Below are positions 1 through 7,769 of a stretch of DNA of 37,921 bases, in pieces. The stretch is from Candidatus Hydrogenedentota bacterium (GTDB lineage Bacteria > Hydrogenedentota > Hydrogenedentia > Hydrogenedentales > SLHB01), in contig JADLGB010000015.1 of assembly GCA_020849535.1 (NCBI GenBank), positions 1 through 37,921 of the forward strand. The letters run 5' to 3'. The notes beneath the pieces were generated by a model. It saw only the letters and a program-made list of their open reading frames with translations. It had not been told where the DNA came from and did no database searches. The number at the start of each line of letters is the position of its first letter. Within the stretch, counting starts at the first letter, position 1. Made by a program: the position numbers and the translations under genes.

Positions 1-1391
1 ACGCCATCGACGTCTTTAAGAATCAGGCCCAAAACCCACTCGCCGGTTGGTACCCGGGCAATGCGATATCTGCCTTCGGCGTCCGTCAAGGAGTTTTGTC
101 CCGAGGCATCGAGCCACGCTCCCACAAAGGCGCCTGCCTGGGGTTCGCCCCCCGATGTGACGACACCTTCAATTGCCCCGCCCTGCGTCAGTACGATTTC
201 AACGTGCTCTGTTGCAGCGGCACTTGGTTTCATACCTGCCCATCCGGGGGCGTAATCAGGATGGTCGGCAAAGACTGTGTAAACCTCCGGGTTTACGTGA
301 GTCGCACGGAACCTCCCGTCCGTGCCCGTGCGCGTGACGGGAGGTTCACCCAGTACGTCATCTTGGGTAGGCTGCTCCGCGATATGGATGGCCGCGCCGG
401 CTACCAACGCGCCGGACTGATTCCGCACAATGCCTTCAACGACGGCTCCCTCGTCCACAGGTTCTTCCGCATGTGTGGACGCATGCGCGGAACCAAGTGC
501 CGTCTCCAAGGCACCGGCAAGTTGTCCGGTATCATCAGTAGGATCCGTTGAGGGGACGGTTGCGGACGTTTGTTCTTGCTTGACAGCCCCAGAATCTACT
601 ATTCCGGAGTTCGACGGCTCAGTGGGTCGATCTATCGCGAACCAGACCGAAAGTGTGGCGACAAGAACAGCGACCGCACCAATTAAGGCTTTCTTCATGA
701 CCAATCCTCCCCCAATAATGCTTGGGGTTGCTGCGGACGCCGCGGTCTTTCCCGCGGTTCCTGCCAAGGCCAAGCGTCCGAGTTCTGTCGCCAATCCTGC
801 GGGAGCGGCTTCAACGAGGCGGCACCCAAGCGCTGCCACAAGTGCGGTTTCAGCGATGGCCGCGCCGCGTGTGGCGAGATGCCTCCGGATTTGCGCAATA
901 CCTTTGTTAATGCGATTGATTACCGTTCCCCGGGAAACACCGAGGTCAGCCGCAAGGGCTTGGTGGGTGCGGCGTTCAAGAAAATGGGCAACAATGACGA
1001 CGCGTTGCTCCTCCGGCAGAGCGTCAATCGCCTCATCTACGAAAGCCCGAATCTCCTGCCACGAGAGGTCCTCGGGAGAAGTGGTGGACTCTGCGGTGTC
1101 TGCGTATCGCTCTTCGCGCGACCGGCGTCTGGAATCTGATCGATGCACATCCAAGGCCCGACGGGTCGCCACCCGATGCAACCATCCGCTAAGCGATATG
1201 CTGACGACTGCCGGACGTTCGGCCAGGCGCATGAAGCATTCTTGTGCCACGTCTTCGGCCCTGGAGGCATCCCCTAGTACCCTCAGGCACGCCGCATAGA
1301 CCAGTCCGGAGTACCGCGTGGCAATCTCGTTGAAAGCTACTGCGTCCCGGCGCGTCCACCAACGCTGGAGCAATTCGATGTCCGATTCCAC
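1..1391 (-). CDS. ECF sigma factor fused to a membrane anchor and carboxypeptidase-regulatory-like domains (3' end outside window)
   Basis: One uninterrupted frame runs from a GTG at 1391 (GGGAGG ribosome site a few bases upstream) off the left edge; 463 codons are visible. Residues about 20-90 are a sigma-70 region 2 (RAEDVAQECFMRLAE, then a GWLHRVATRRALDVHR helix). Residues about 115-172 are region 4 (DALPEEQRVVIVAHF, then a LAADLGVSRGTVINRINKG helix-turn-helix). An Ala/Gly-rich linker leads to a membrane helix at about 234-252. After a Thr/Ser/Pro-rich stretch come two beta-sandwich repeats of the carboxypeptidase regulatory type (about 316-403 and 406-460). The layout implies a sigma factor tethered to the inner membrane with an extracytoplasmic sensor-like tail. 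No separate anti-sigma gene is adjacent. An internal ATG at 698 has its own Shine-Dalgarno, so the distal half could also be made alone. The fusion is read directly from the frame; its regulation is inference. Confidence 0.85.
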   Translation of the reverse strand, partial: MESDIELLQRWWTRRDAVAFNEIATRYSGLVYAACLRVLGDASRAEDVAQECFMRLAERPAVVSISLSGWLHRVATRRALDVHRSDSRRRSREERYADTAESTTSPEDLSWQEIRAFVDEAIDALPEEQRVVIVAHFLERRTHQALAADLGVSRGTVINRINKGIAQIRRHLATRGAAIAETALVAALGCRLVEAAPAGLATELGRLALAGTAGKTAASAATPSIIGGGLVMKKALIGAVAVLVATLSVWFAIDRPTEPSNSGIVDSGAVKQEQTSATVPSTDPTDDTGQLAGALETALGSAHASTHAEEPVDEGAVVEGIVRNQSGALVAGAAIHIAEQPTQDDVLGEPPVTRTGTDGRFRATHVNPEVYTVFADHPDYAPGWAGMKPSAAATEHVEIVLTQGGAIEGVVTSGGEPQAGAFVGAWLDASGQNSLTDAEGRYRIARVPTGEWVLGLILKDVDG

Positions 1392-1721
1392 AAAACCCCT
1401 CCCAAGTCGTAACCGAGCACTTCTACTATACAGTCGCCGCGGCGGGAAAAGATGTGCAAGCCCGGTCAGACCTTCCAGAGCGGGTCCATAGGACCTCGGT
1501 TGGTAACGAAACCTGCGGAGCTGCGATCTCCAGTCTCCTTCTAGCTTGTTTTCGCCCAGGTATCACTAGGGGTAGATTGATCTCAAGGCCGCCCCGCATT
1601 TGACAGTGCTCACGGCGGGGAACATACTGTTTGAAGACAGTGGCGGCAGTTACGCGCTGAAAGAAATGCAATTGCGTAGGGTTCGCACGGGGGCACGGGC
1701 AGGACACAAAGGAGGTCTGCC
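1392..1721. other. Divergent intergenic region of 330 bases
   Basis: It lies between the leftward sigma-fusion gene and the rightward P-domain lipoprotein. A TATAGT hexamer on the minus strand (1425-1430) could be a -10 for the sigma gene, but no good -35 is spaced from it. A better promoter candidate for the lipoprotein lies at 1600-1628. I see no RNA gene or convincing ORF. Confidence 0.5.
1600..1628 (+). promoter_or_regulatory. Putative sigma-70 promoter of the P-domain lipoprotein
   Basis: A perfect TTGACA (1600-1605), a 17-base spacer and CATACT (1623-1628, four of six consensus bases). A start near 1635 would give a leader of about 87 bases before the ATG at 1722. Confidence 0.45.
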
Positions 1722-2231
1722 ATGTCTACACGCCGACTCGCTCTGGGATTCGCCGCTATGCTCGCCGCCTGCCTTCTCACGGGCTGCCCCAAGACGACGT
1801 ACTGGAGTCACGACACCGTGCCCATCCCCGACAACAACATCGACGACTGGGCCGTCTCCACGATCGAGGTGAACCGCTCCTTCACCATCACCGATCTCAA
1901 CGTCACTGTGAACGTGACTCATCCCGACAACGCCGACTTCGATGCCTGGCTGGTGTCGCCGGAAGGGGAGATCGTGCCACTCATCTTCGCACTGTCGGGC
2001 GCGGACCTGGTGGACACCACATTCAATGACGAGGCCTCCGCCACGATCGACACCGGCACTGCGCCGTATACGGGACACTGGCTCGTGGACTCGTTCTACG
2101 TCAATGCGGGCATGTTCATGGTCGACGGCGAAGACGCCCAGGGCATCTGGACCCTGAACTTCCGCGATCAGCAGGCCGACAACGTGGGCGAAATCACGAG
2201 TTGGGGCCTGCGGTTCAACAGCCAGAATTAG
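1722..2231 (+). CDS. Lipoprotein with proprotein-convertase P-domain
   Basis: 169 residues. An N-terminal signal peptide ends in a lipobox (LLTGC, Cys at about residue 22), so the product should be a lipid-anchored envelope protein. The rest is one beta-rich domain that resembles the P-domain (P/Homo B) found after subtilisin-like proteases. It has the alternating ITDLNVTVNVTHPDNADFDA strand pattern, the WLVSPEGEIVPL segment and the closing GIWTLNFRD...GEITSWGLRF motif. No protease domain is present, so it is probably a binding or structural module. An AAGGAGGT ribosome site sits just before the ATG. It stands alone between two sigma-fusion genes; no functional link to them is proven. Confidence 0.8.
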   Translation: MSTRRLALGFAAMLAACLLTGCPKTTYWSHDTVPIPDNNIDDWAVSTIEVNRSFTITDLNVTVNVTHPDNADFDAWLVSPEGEIVPLIFALSGADLVDTTFNDEASATIDTGTAPYTGHWLVDSFYVNAGMFMVDGEDAQGIWTLNFRDQQADNVGEITSWGLRFNSQN

Positions 2232-2442
2232 GACCTGAAGGCCATTCGGGTTGCTCAACTGCTTGCAGTGCAGATACCGGAAGATGCAACGCCGTCCTCC
2301 TCAAAGCTTAGGGGCCGTGTGTTTCTCCTTGCCCGCCTCTGGCCAGTTCCTGCGAGAACATGGCCAAGCTTCAGCGAATCACGTTGACCAAGTCACGGCT
2401 TCGCTCGTCTTAAGTAGTGTCGCATGAGCCGGGAGATCTCAA

Positions 2443-4092
2443 ATGGACGACAGAGAAGCCGTAGAAAAGACCCTTGACGGTTCCGTGGAAGCGTTTGGAT
2501 GCCTGGTGTCCCGATACGAGTCAAAGGTTTACGCCGTAGCTTTGGCCAGGGTATTCGACCACCAGGATGCACAGGACCTCTGCCAAGAAGCCTTTCTTCG
2601 CGCCTATGTGAGGTTGCCCATGTTGAAGAATTCGGATGCCTTCGCGCCTTGGCTCTTCATGATTCTGAGACGGCTCAGCGTGGACTTCCTGCGCGGCCGG
2701 TGGCGCAAAGATCGAATGCGGGAGAAGGTCCTTCAGTCCGATCAAGAAGCGGAGTCTCCAACGGATCCTCGGCATCGGATAGACACCGCGGACGTCGCTC
2801 AGACTTTGTGGGCCCGTGTGGCCCAGTTGGATGACCGGAGCCGGGAGGTTCTGAGCCTGCACTACGTGCAAGACATGAAGGTCAGAGAGATCGCCGAGCT
2901 TACGGGACTGAGAGAAAGCGCCGTGAAGATGCGTATCCGAAGGGCGCGCAGCATATTGGGAGATCGGATAGGCGATTTGAAGGGTGCCTGGGGCATCGCG
3001 CCGCTGCCAGCATTCGCAGGAGGGATCACAAAAGCACTGACTGCGGTTGGTCCTCTCAAGGGTGGCATTGCGGCGGGTTCATTCCTGGGCGGTCTTTTCG
3101 CCGTCCTGGGTTCGCTTTGGTGGTCCGCCACGAGCGACCTAAACCGCTGGCAAAATCACGCGCCCGAGGGCATGGTGAAAGAGGGTAAGCGTGCCATCGT
3201 TCGCGGTGTCCTATATTTCGCTGCGGTCATGCTCTTGGCGCCGCTCATCGCTTTCGCGGTTGCCCTCGCGCTGCCGCTGGCCCACTCTCCGGCTGCGACT
3301 GTGCCTGACTGGGTACGTCACGGAGCCGTTGCAGTGTATTGTGCCGTCTTGATTACCCTGTTCGGGGCCGTCGTGAAGAGGGAAACCGACCTTCTCTCTC
3401 CCCGCGAGCGGTTGAAGCAGTTTGTTAACATCGCTGCCGTGATTGCGATGTTCGCCACAACGACGTGGCTTCCGGCTTTCGGCCTTGGCGCTATGGGGTT
3501 GGTCCTGGCACTCCAGTACTTCTTCATCAACAAATCCGATGTCGCACTGGGTGTGGTTCCCCCCGGAATCTGGGTAGGCCCCTTGCTCACGCGCGGCGCC
3601 GCTCCCGAGGTCAAGAAAAGCCCGATCGCCAAACAACAGATCAAGACGTGGCTCACGATCCTGCATGGATACGGCCTAGTGGCCCCACCACTCGTGAATG
3701 AAACCGTGGGCTATAGTGTCCGGCTTCGTGTCAGGGGTTCCCTGTTCGAGAAGATGGCGTACGGACCCGCGAACTCGTCTCTTGCTGTCGACATGCAAGG
3801 GGTGGCTTCCTGCACCATCACCCCGCGCGATTACGTTGCGCTCGCCAAGCATCTGGACATCGAGGTGCTTCCTGGCCGCCAGGAACTTGCCAAAAGCCTC
3901 GGACTTGCATTCACGAACGCACTCGTGGCCTACACCGAAGGAGGCGGCAGAGCGGCGGTTGCGGACTCACTGGGACTGGTCCAGTGCCCAATAGACCCGG
4001 CAAAGTCGTACCGGTTCATGCTACTGAGGTATGTGCTGCCTCTCGTGGGTGTTGTCATTATGGCGGTTTCACTATTCCGCTTGCTGACTTGA
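2443..4092 (+). CDS. ECF sigma factor fused to a multi-pass membrane domain
   Basis: 549 residues, about three times a normal ECF sigma factor. Residues about 10-90 are sigma region 2 (YESKVYAVALARVFDHQDAQ, then DLCQEAFLRAY and a WLFMILRRLSVDFLR helix). Residues about 125-175 are region 4 (LDDRSREVLSLHYVQDMK, then an IAELTGLRESAVKMRIRRAR helix-turn-helix). The C-terminal two thirds hold hydrophobic helices at roughly 205-228, 255-280, 290-310 and 326-362, and a final one at 529-548. Between about 370 and 525 lies a soluble alpha/beta segment I do not recognise. The ATG has GGGAG upstream. The likely role is membrane-coupled transcription control in which the tail replaces an anti-sigma factor. 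The tail matches no family I can name. The coiled-coil gene at 4218 follows in the same direction. Confidence 0.85.
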   Translation: MDDREAVEKTLDGSVEAFGCLVSRYESKVYAVALARVFDHQDAQDLCQEAFLRAYVRLPMLKNSDAFAPWLFMILRRLSVDFLRGRWRKDRMREKVLQSDQEAESPTDPRHRIDTADVAQTLWARVAQLDDRSREVLSLHYVQDMKVREIAELTGLRESAVKMRIRRARSILGDRIGDLKGAWGIAPLPAFAGGITKALTAVGPLKGGIAAGSFLGGLFAVLGSLWWSATSDLNRWQNHAPEGMVKEGKRAIVRGVLYFAAVMLLAPLIAFAVALALPLAHSPAATVPDWVRHGAVAVYCAVLITLFGAVVKRETDLLSPRERLKQFVNIAAVIAMFATTTWLPAFGLGAMGLVLALQYFFINKSDVALGVVPPGIWVGPLLTRGAAPEVKKSPIAKQQIKTWLTILHGYGLVAPPLVNETVGYSVRLRVRGSLFEKMAYGPANSSLAVDMQGVASCTITPRDYVALAKHLDIEVLPGRQELAKSLGLAFTNALVAYTEGGGRAAVADSLGLVQCPIDPAKSYRFMLLRYVLPLVGVVIMAVSLFRLLT

Positions 4093-4217
4093 GTTTGTGC
4101 GATCAGGTGTCTGCGAAGGAATGCTCCACGTGTTAATATGGATGTATCCGCATGGAATCTGCGAGCGGCCCCACGATTTCGCCAGGCGCTCCACAATTCC
4201 AAACGAGGGGGAAAAAC

Positions 4218-5204
4218 ATGCGAATCCTAATCTTCTACGTCGCTCTAACGGCATGTATCGTACTGGCCGTTACGTGTTTGGTGCTCTCGATGAGACTGCA
4301 GAACGCGCGCTCGCAGGTCCATGTCCTGAAAGCAGTAAACGCCGAGCTTCAGTCGAAACTGGAGCACATCGCCGCGTTGAATGACGACTCGGAGACAGAG
4401 AAGCTCCGGACTGAATTGGCGGAGGTCACAACTAAACTCGCTGATGCGGAACACGAACTGGAACAGCGCCAGGCGGACCAGTCCCTATCACAGGCGGCCG
4501 GCGCCGCCGCTAGCCCGGAATCGTCCGACGCTGCGAAGGGTTTCGAACCGCCCCTCGTGAAGATATTTAAAGACGATGAGACGATCGTGGCCAGCGCGGG
4601 CATGCAGGTGAACATGCAATACGCGATGCTGCTGGCCGACCTGAAACTGCCGGCGGACGCCGAGGAAGAGGTGCGGGGGATCTTGACCGAGTTCTTGGCG
4701 GACCAGATTCGCTTCGCGGTGAAGGCCGCGAAGGACGGCACCCTGAACAGTGGGCCTCCTGAGGGCACTCGGGAAAAACACATGGAGGAACTCCGCGGCG
4801 AGTTGAGCAAGGTGTTGAATGCGGAAGAAATGGCGGTGTGGGAAGACTACGAAGCGAACAAAGAAAGCTTCATGCTTCAGCAGAGCTATGACATGCAGTT
4901 GGCCACCTTTGCTCCGTCGATCTCGCAGGACACTCGCAATGTCGTCAAGCAGGTCCTGGCCGAAGAGGTCCTTGCAGCACACAAAGAGCCTGCCGCTGAC
5001 GGCGGCACGGGGATAGAGGCCATCGTGAACAGGCAAACAGCCGCATTCGAACAATCCCTGGAACGACTGTCCACACAGTTGACTGAGGACGAGTACGCGC
5101 AGGTCGAGCGCTTCATCCAGCAGCAGATCCAGCAGACACGCACGTCGCAGGAGATGATGCGTTCCATGTGGGGACAGCAGGGTGAGGACAAGAAGACTGA
5201 ATAG
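4218..5204 (+). CDS. Membrane-anchored coiled-coil protein with two related helical repeats
   Basis: 328 residues from the ATG at 4218. I chose this start because a GAGGGG ribosome site lies just upstream and the hydrophobic helix (about residues 3-25) then becomes N-terminal; the frame stays open 22 codons further. A Glu/Leu-rich coiled coil follows (about 30-95), then a Ser/Ala linker. The all-helical rest looks duplicated: an LKLPADAEEEVRGILTEFLA-type segment plus an LSKVLNAEEMAVWEDY segment recurs later as ISQDTRNVVKQVLAEEVLAA plus LSTQLTEDEYAQVERFIQQQ. The LTxEE/LTEDE boxes recall, loosely, Spy/CpxP-type stress proteins. It lies 125 bases after the membrane sigma factor and could report envelope state to it. 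Function unknown. Confidence 0.7.
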   Translation: MRILIFYVALTACIVLAVTCLVLSMRLQNARSQVHVLKAVNAELQSKLEHIAALNDDSETEKLRTELAEVTTKLADAEHELEQRQADQSLSQAAGAAASPESSDAAKGFEPPLVKIFKDDETIVASAGMQVNMQYAMLLADLKLPADAEEEVRGILTEFLADQIRFAVKAAKDGTLNSGPPEGTREKHMEELRGELSKVLNAEEMAVWEDYEANKESFMLQQSYDMQLATFAPSISQDTRNVVKQVLAEEVLAAHKEPAADGGTGIEAIVNRQTAAFEQSLERLSTQLTEDEYAQVERFIQQQIQQTRTSQEMMRSMWGQQGEDKKTE

Positions 5205-5210
5205 GGTCCA

Positions 5211-5239
5211 TTGAATCATCCCTGCGGAATCCGTATACT
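5211..5239 (+). promoter_or_regulatory. Putative sigma-70 promoter giving a near-leaderless bioY mRNA
   Basis: TTGAAT (5211-5216), a 17-base spacer and TATACT (5234-5239, five of six). The bioY ATG at 5249 begins only 10 bases after the -10 box, and no ribosome-binding site lies between, so the transcript should have a leader of about 0-4 bases. Confidence 0.5.
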
Positions 5240-5248
5240 CCCGCCATC

Positions 5249-5767
5249 ATGAAGAACACACAAGCCCATTTATTACAACATGTGCGTGCCGTCGACAATC
5301 GCTTGGTCGCGGCCGTGGAAGTCATTGCCGTCGCCGGCGCCATCATGCTGGCCGCGATGATCAAGGTGCCGCTGCCTTGGACGCCCGTCCCGGTAACTCT
5401 GCAGACGCTGCCGGTCCTCGCAGCGGCCTATGTGGTTGGCCGCGATCGCGCCATGGCGGGAATTTTGCTCTACCTCGTGCTCGGCATCGCGGGGGCACCC
5501 CTCTTCGCCGTGTCACTCGGCGCAACGGCGGGATTCCTCTTCGCGTTCGCCCTCGTGCCTTACGTGACTACCGCTTTCCGCCGCCCCGCGGTGGGCATAC
5601 TGGCTGCCACGGCGGTCATCTACGCAATGGGAACCGCATGGCTGTGCCTGTGGGCGGGAGTCGGGCTCTGGGCCGGCCTGACGATGGCCGTGTTCCCTTT
5701 CATTCCAGCCGACGCCGTGAAAGCAGGATTGGCCTACCTCGTCGCGCGCCGGGCCGTCGGCCGCTAG
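5249..5767 (+). CDS. bioY: BioY, biotin ECF-transporter substrate-binding membrane subunit
   Basis: 172 residues, normal BioY length, with about six hydrophobic helices. The family signature is clear: IKVPLPWTPVPVTLQTLPVL, then the GRDRAMAGILLYLVLGIAGAP segment, a GATAGFLFAF loop and a C-terminal FIPADAVKAGLAYLVA helix. BioY captures biotin in the inner membrane and works alone or with shared EcfA/EcfT energising subunits, neither of which lies in this window. The gene stands alone between the coiled-coil gene and a convergent oxidoreductase. No Shine-Dalgarno precedes the ATG; see the promoter entry. Confidence 0.93.
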   Translation: MKNTQAHLLQHVRAVDNRLVAAVEVIAVAGAIMLAAMIKVPLPWTPVPVTLQTLPVLAAAYVVGRDRAMAGILLYLVLGIAGAPLFAVSLGATAGFLFAFALVPYVTTAFRRPAVGILAATAVIYAMGTAWLCLWAGVGLWAGLTMAVFPFIPADAVKAGLAYLVARRAVGR

Positions 5768-5848
5768 GGTCATTTCTCTTGAAGATGCAGGCGGGGACAC
5801 CTGCGCTGCACGGTGCGTCTTTGCCTCGTGCTTTCTTAGCAGCCGGGA

Positions 5849-6877
5849 CTAATCGAGCTGGATCGTGCGCCCTTCCCGCGCGGAATCGTAGGCCGCCTCG
5901 ATCACTTGCATGTATTTCATACCATCCGCGAAATTGGGATGGTACTCCCTACCCTCGCGGATCGCGTCAATGAAATCTCGTTCGACGCGCCAATTCTCCG
6001 CGTCGTATTCGTTATCCGCGTCCAGCGTGGCGCTGCCCATGGCCTGTCCCGGCGCCGCGCCATAGAGGACGTCCTCCTTGACCTCGTACTGCAGGGTCCA
6101 TTTGCTTCCGTAGATCTCAATCTGGTCGTGACCATGATGCACGGCGGCGCTGATCACGTACTGCACCGGTGTGCCATTCTCGAGCACGGTGTTCAATAGA
6201 ATCTGGTCCGGGATTCTCACCTGCACCCGCTCCCCAGCCGTATCGACTCGGTCCGGCACAAACGTCTGCATCATGGCGCTCACGGTGCGGGTCCGGCCAA
6301 ACCAGCGATGGATGAGTTCCACGTACATGCCCAAGGTGAGCATGTTCAGACCTGAGAGCCGGTGGTCCTTGCGCCACGTCATCGGCGTCGCGGGATCGAC
6401 GAAAACATTCGACATGCTCTGCACGCGCACCAAGCGCAGTTCTCCCAGCCGCCCGCTCTTCAGGTACCGCTCCATGGTGGAATCTTTGGTCAATCCGAAT
6501 GGTACGGGACACACCATCGCCACCCGGCCTGAAGAGCGCGCCGCCTCATACATCTCGCGTGCCTCGGCGTAGTTCATGGCCATACGCGCCTGACAAAACA
6601 CGTGCTTCCCGGCCTGGAGCGCCGCGACAGAGATTGGCCGGTGCATGTACGGCCACGTGCCGATGAGGACCGCGTCGATATCGTCCTGCGCGACGAGATC
6701 TTCCCATCGATCGCACACGATGGGGACATCAAACTCGTGCGCCGCGCGCTGGCTGCTGGCGCGCGTGCTGTTGCACACCGCGGCGATCTCGACACCAGGA
6801 ATGCGGCGCAAGCCTGGAATGTGCCGTTCCCGGCAGATGCCGCCCAACCCAACGATTCCAATGCGCAATGTCTGCAT
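5849..6877 (-). CDS. Gfo/Idh/MocA-family oxidoreductase
   Basis: 342 residues. The N-terminal Rossmann domain begins with IGIVGLGGICRERHIPGL and binds NAD(P). The C-terminal alpha/beta domain, with the EIYGSKWTLQYE strand and NEYDAENWRVERDFIDAIREG, is typical of sugar-type dehydrogenases of this family. After GKHV, where most members have E-K-P, this protein reads C-Q-A-R (95-98), so the usual catalytic lysine is alanine. The variant may mark a subfamily with altered chemistry. The ATG is preceded by GAGAGGGA. It follows the phosphodiesterase gene on the same strand after 43 bases and is probably co-transcribed. The substrate cannot be read from the sequence. Confidence 0.9.
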   Translation of the reverse strand: MQTLRIGIVGLGGICRERHIPGLRRIPGVEIAAVCNSTRASSQRAAHEFDVPIVCDRWEDLVAQDDIDAVLIGTWPYMHRPISVAALQAGKHVFCQARMAMNYAEAREMYEAARSSGRVAMVCPVPFGLTKDSTMERYLKSGRLGELRLVRVQSMSNVFVDPATPMTWRKDHRLSGLNMLTLGMYVELIHRWFGRTRTVSAMMQTFVPDRVDTAGERVQVRIPDQILLNTVLENGTPVQYVISAAVHHGHDQIEIYGSKWTLQYEVKEDVLYGAAPGQAMGSATLDADNEYDAENWRVERDFIDAIREGREYHPNFADGMKYMQVIEAAYDSAREGRTIQLD

Positions 6878-6920
6878 GAAGCATCCCTCTCAGCGCACAG
6901 CAACGCGCCGTTGCGCAACA

Positions 6921-7769
6921 TTACTGCTTCTTCTCCTTGGCCAGCAAGAATTGCTGGAGCTGTTCCAGGTTATCGGCGTTGATGAGATCAACCCCGGAGT
7001 TGTACAGAACCTCCCACAGATCTTCGCGCGGCGGTATTCCCCAGAACCGCACAATGCACCCCGCGGCATGCGCGGTGCTCACGATATGCTCCAGCCGCTG
7101 CTTCACATCTTCCGGCATAGGTCCCGAACCGAACCAATTGAAATTGCCCTTCCAAACATCGCTGATCAGGGGTGTCAGATGTGGATTCAAGGGGAACCCC
7201 AGGTCCGTCAGTCGTCCATCAATGCCCACGAAACGTGTCGCCTCCGCGGCCACAATCTCCCGCGGCGAGTTGCCGGAGAGGATAACGGTTACGGCCTTCT
7301 CCTCCGTGGCCTTCGGCGAGAAAGTGGTCAACATGTCTTTGTAGCGTTCGAGAATCGGCTTGAGCACGGCGTACGTTGCTGCGCCGTCCGATTTGAAGTC
7401 GATCAGCAGAATGAAACGTGGGCCGTCCGGATACACCCTTCCCTTGTTCGCGGCGACCCGCTCCCGAAGAGGTTCCAAGTACAGGGCCTGTAGCGTGCAT
7501 TCAGGCCGGACGTCCTTCACATCGTGCGCGACCAGGAGCTGGCCGTCTACGAGATGAACATCCGCCTCCACACTGCAAAACCCATGATCAAGCGCATCAA
7601 GCAGTGGGCGTTCATGCGCGTAGTCGTTGTGCGCATGGGCGCGGAGCAGCGGCACAGGCGGCGTCCGGGTCCAGGCCAGCGGCGCGGCAAAGCAAAAGGT
7701 GGCGAATGTCATACTTGCCACGAGCGCCTGCCATGGCCGAATCGGGTGATAGACGATAGTGTGATCCAC
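6921..7769 (-). CDS. Exported GDPD/PI-PLC-like phosphodiesterase
   Basis: 282 residues from a GTG at 7769 preceded by AGGAGG at four bases; the frame stays open further upstream but without a start signal. An N-terminal hydrophobic stretch (about 11-30) looks like a signal peptide. The mature part opens with LLRAHAHNDY, followed by the SVEADVHLVDGQLLVAHD block. These give the two His and the Glu-x-Asp metal site of the phosphatidylinositol phospholipase C/glycerophosphodiesterase TIM barrel. FILLIDFKSDG and the final GVDLINADNLEQLQQFL also fit this uncharacterised HAHNDY branch. The probable reaction is phosphodiester hydrolysis in the periplasm, with unknown substrate. It is the first gene of a two-gene unit with the oxidoreductase. 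Confidence 0.85.
   Translation of the reverse strand: MDHTIVYHPIRPWQALVASMTFATFCFAAPLAWTRTPPVPLLRAHAHNDYAHERPLLDALDHGFCSVEADVHLVDGQLLVAHDVKDVRPECTLQALYLEPLRERVAANKGRVYPDGPRFILLIDFKSDGAATYAVLKPILERYKDMLTTFSPKATEEKAVTVILSGNSPREIVAAEATRFVGIDGRLTDLGFPLNPHLTPLISDVWKGNFNWFGSGPMPEDVKQRLEHIVSTAHAAGCIVRFWGIPPREDLWEVLYNSGVDLINADNLEQLQQFLLAKEKKQ

Noticed and set aside
430..1299. Long plus-strand open frame of 289 codons
   Set aside because: It runs opposite the sigma-fusion gene, is rich in Ser/Arg/Ala as antisense frames of GC-rich genes are, and has no recognisable domain.
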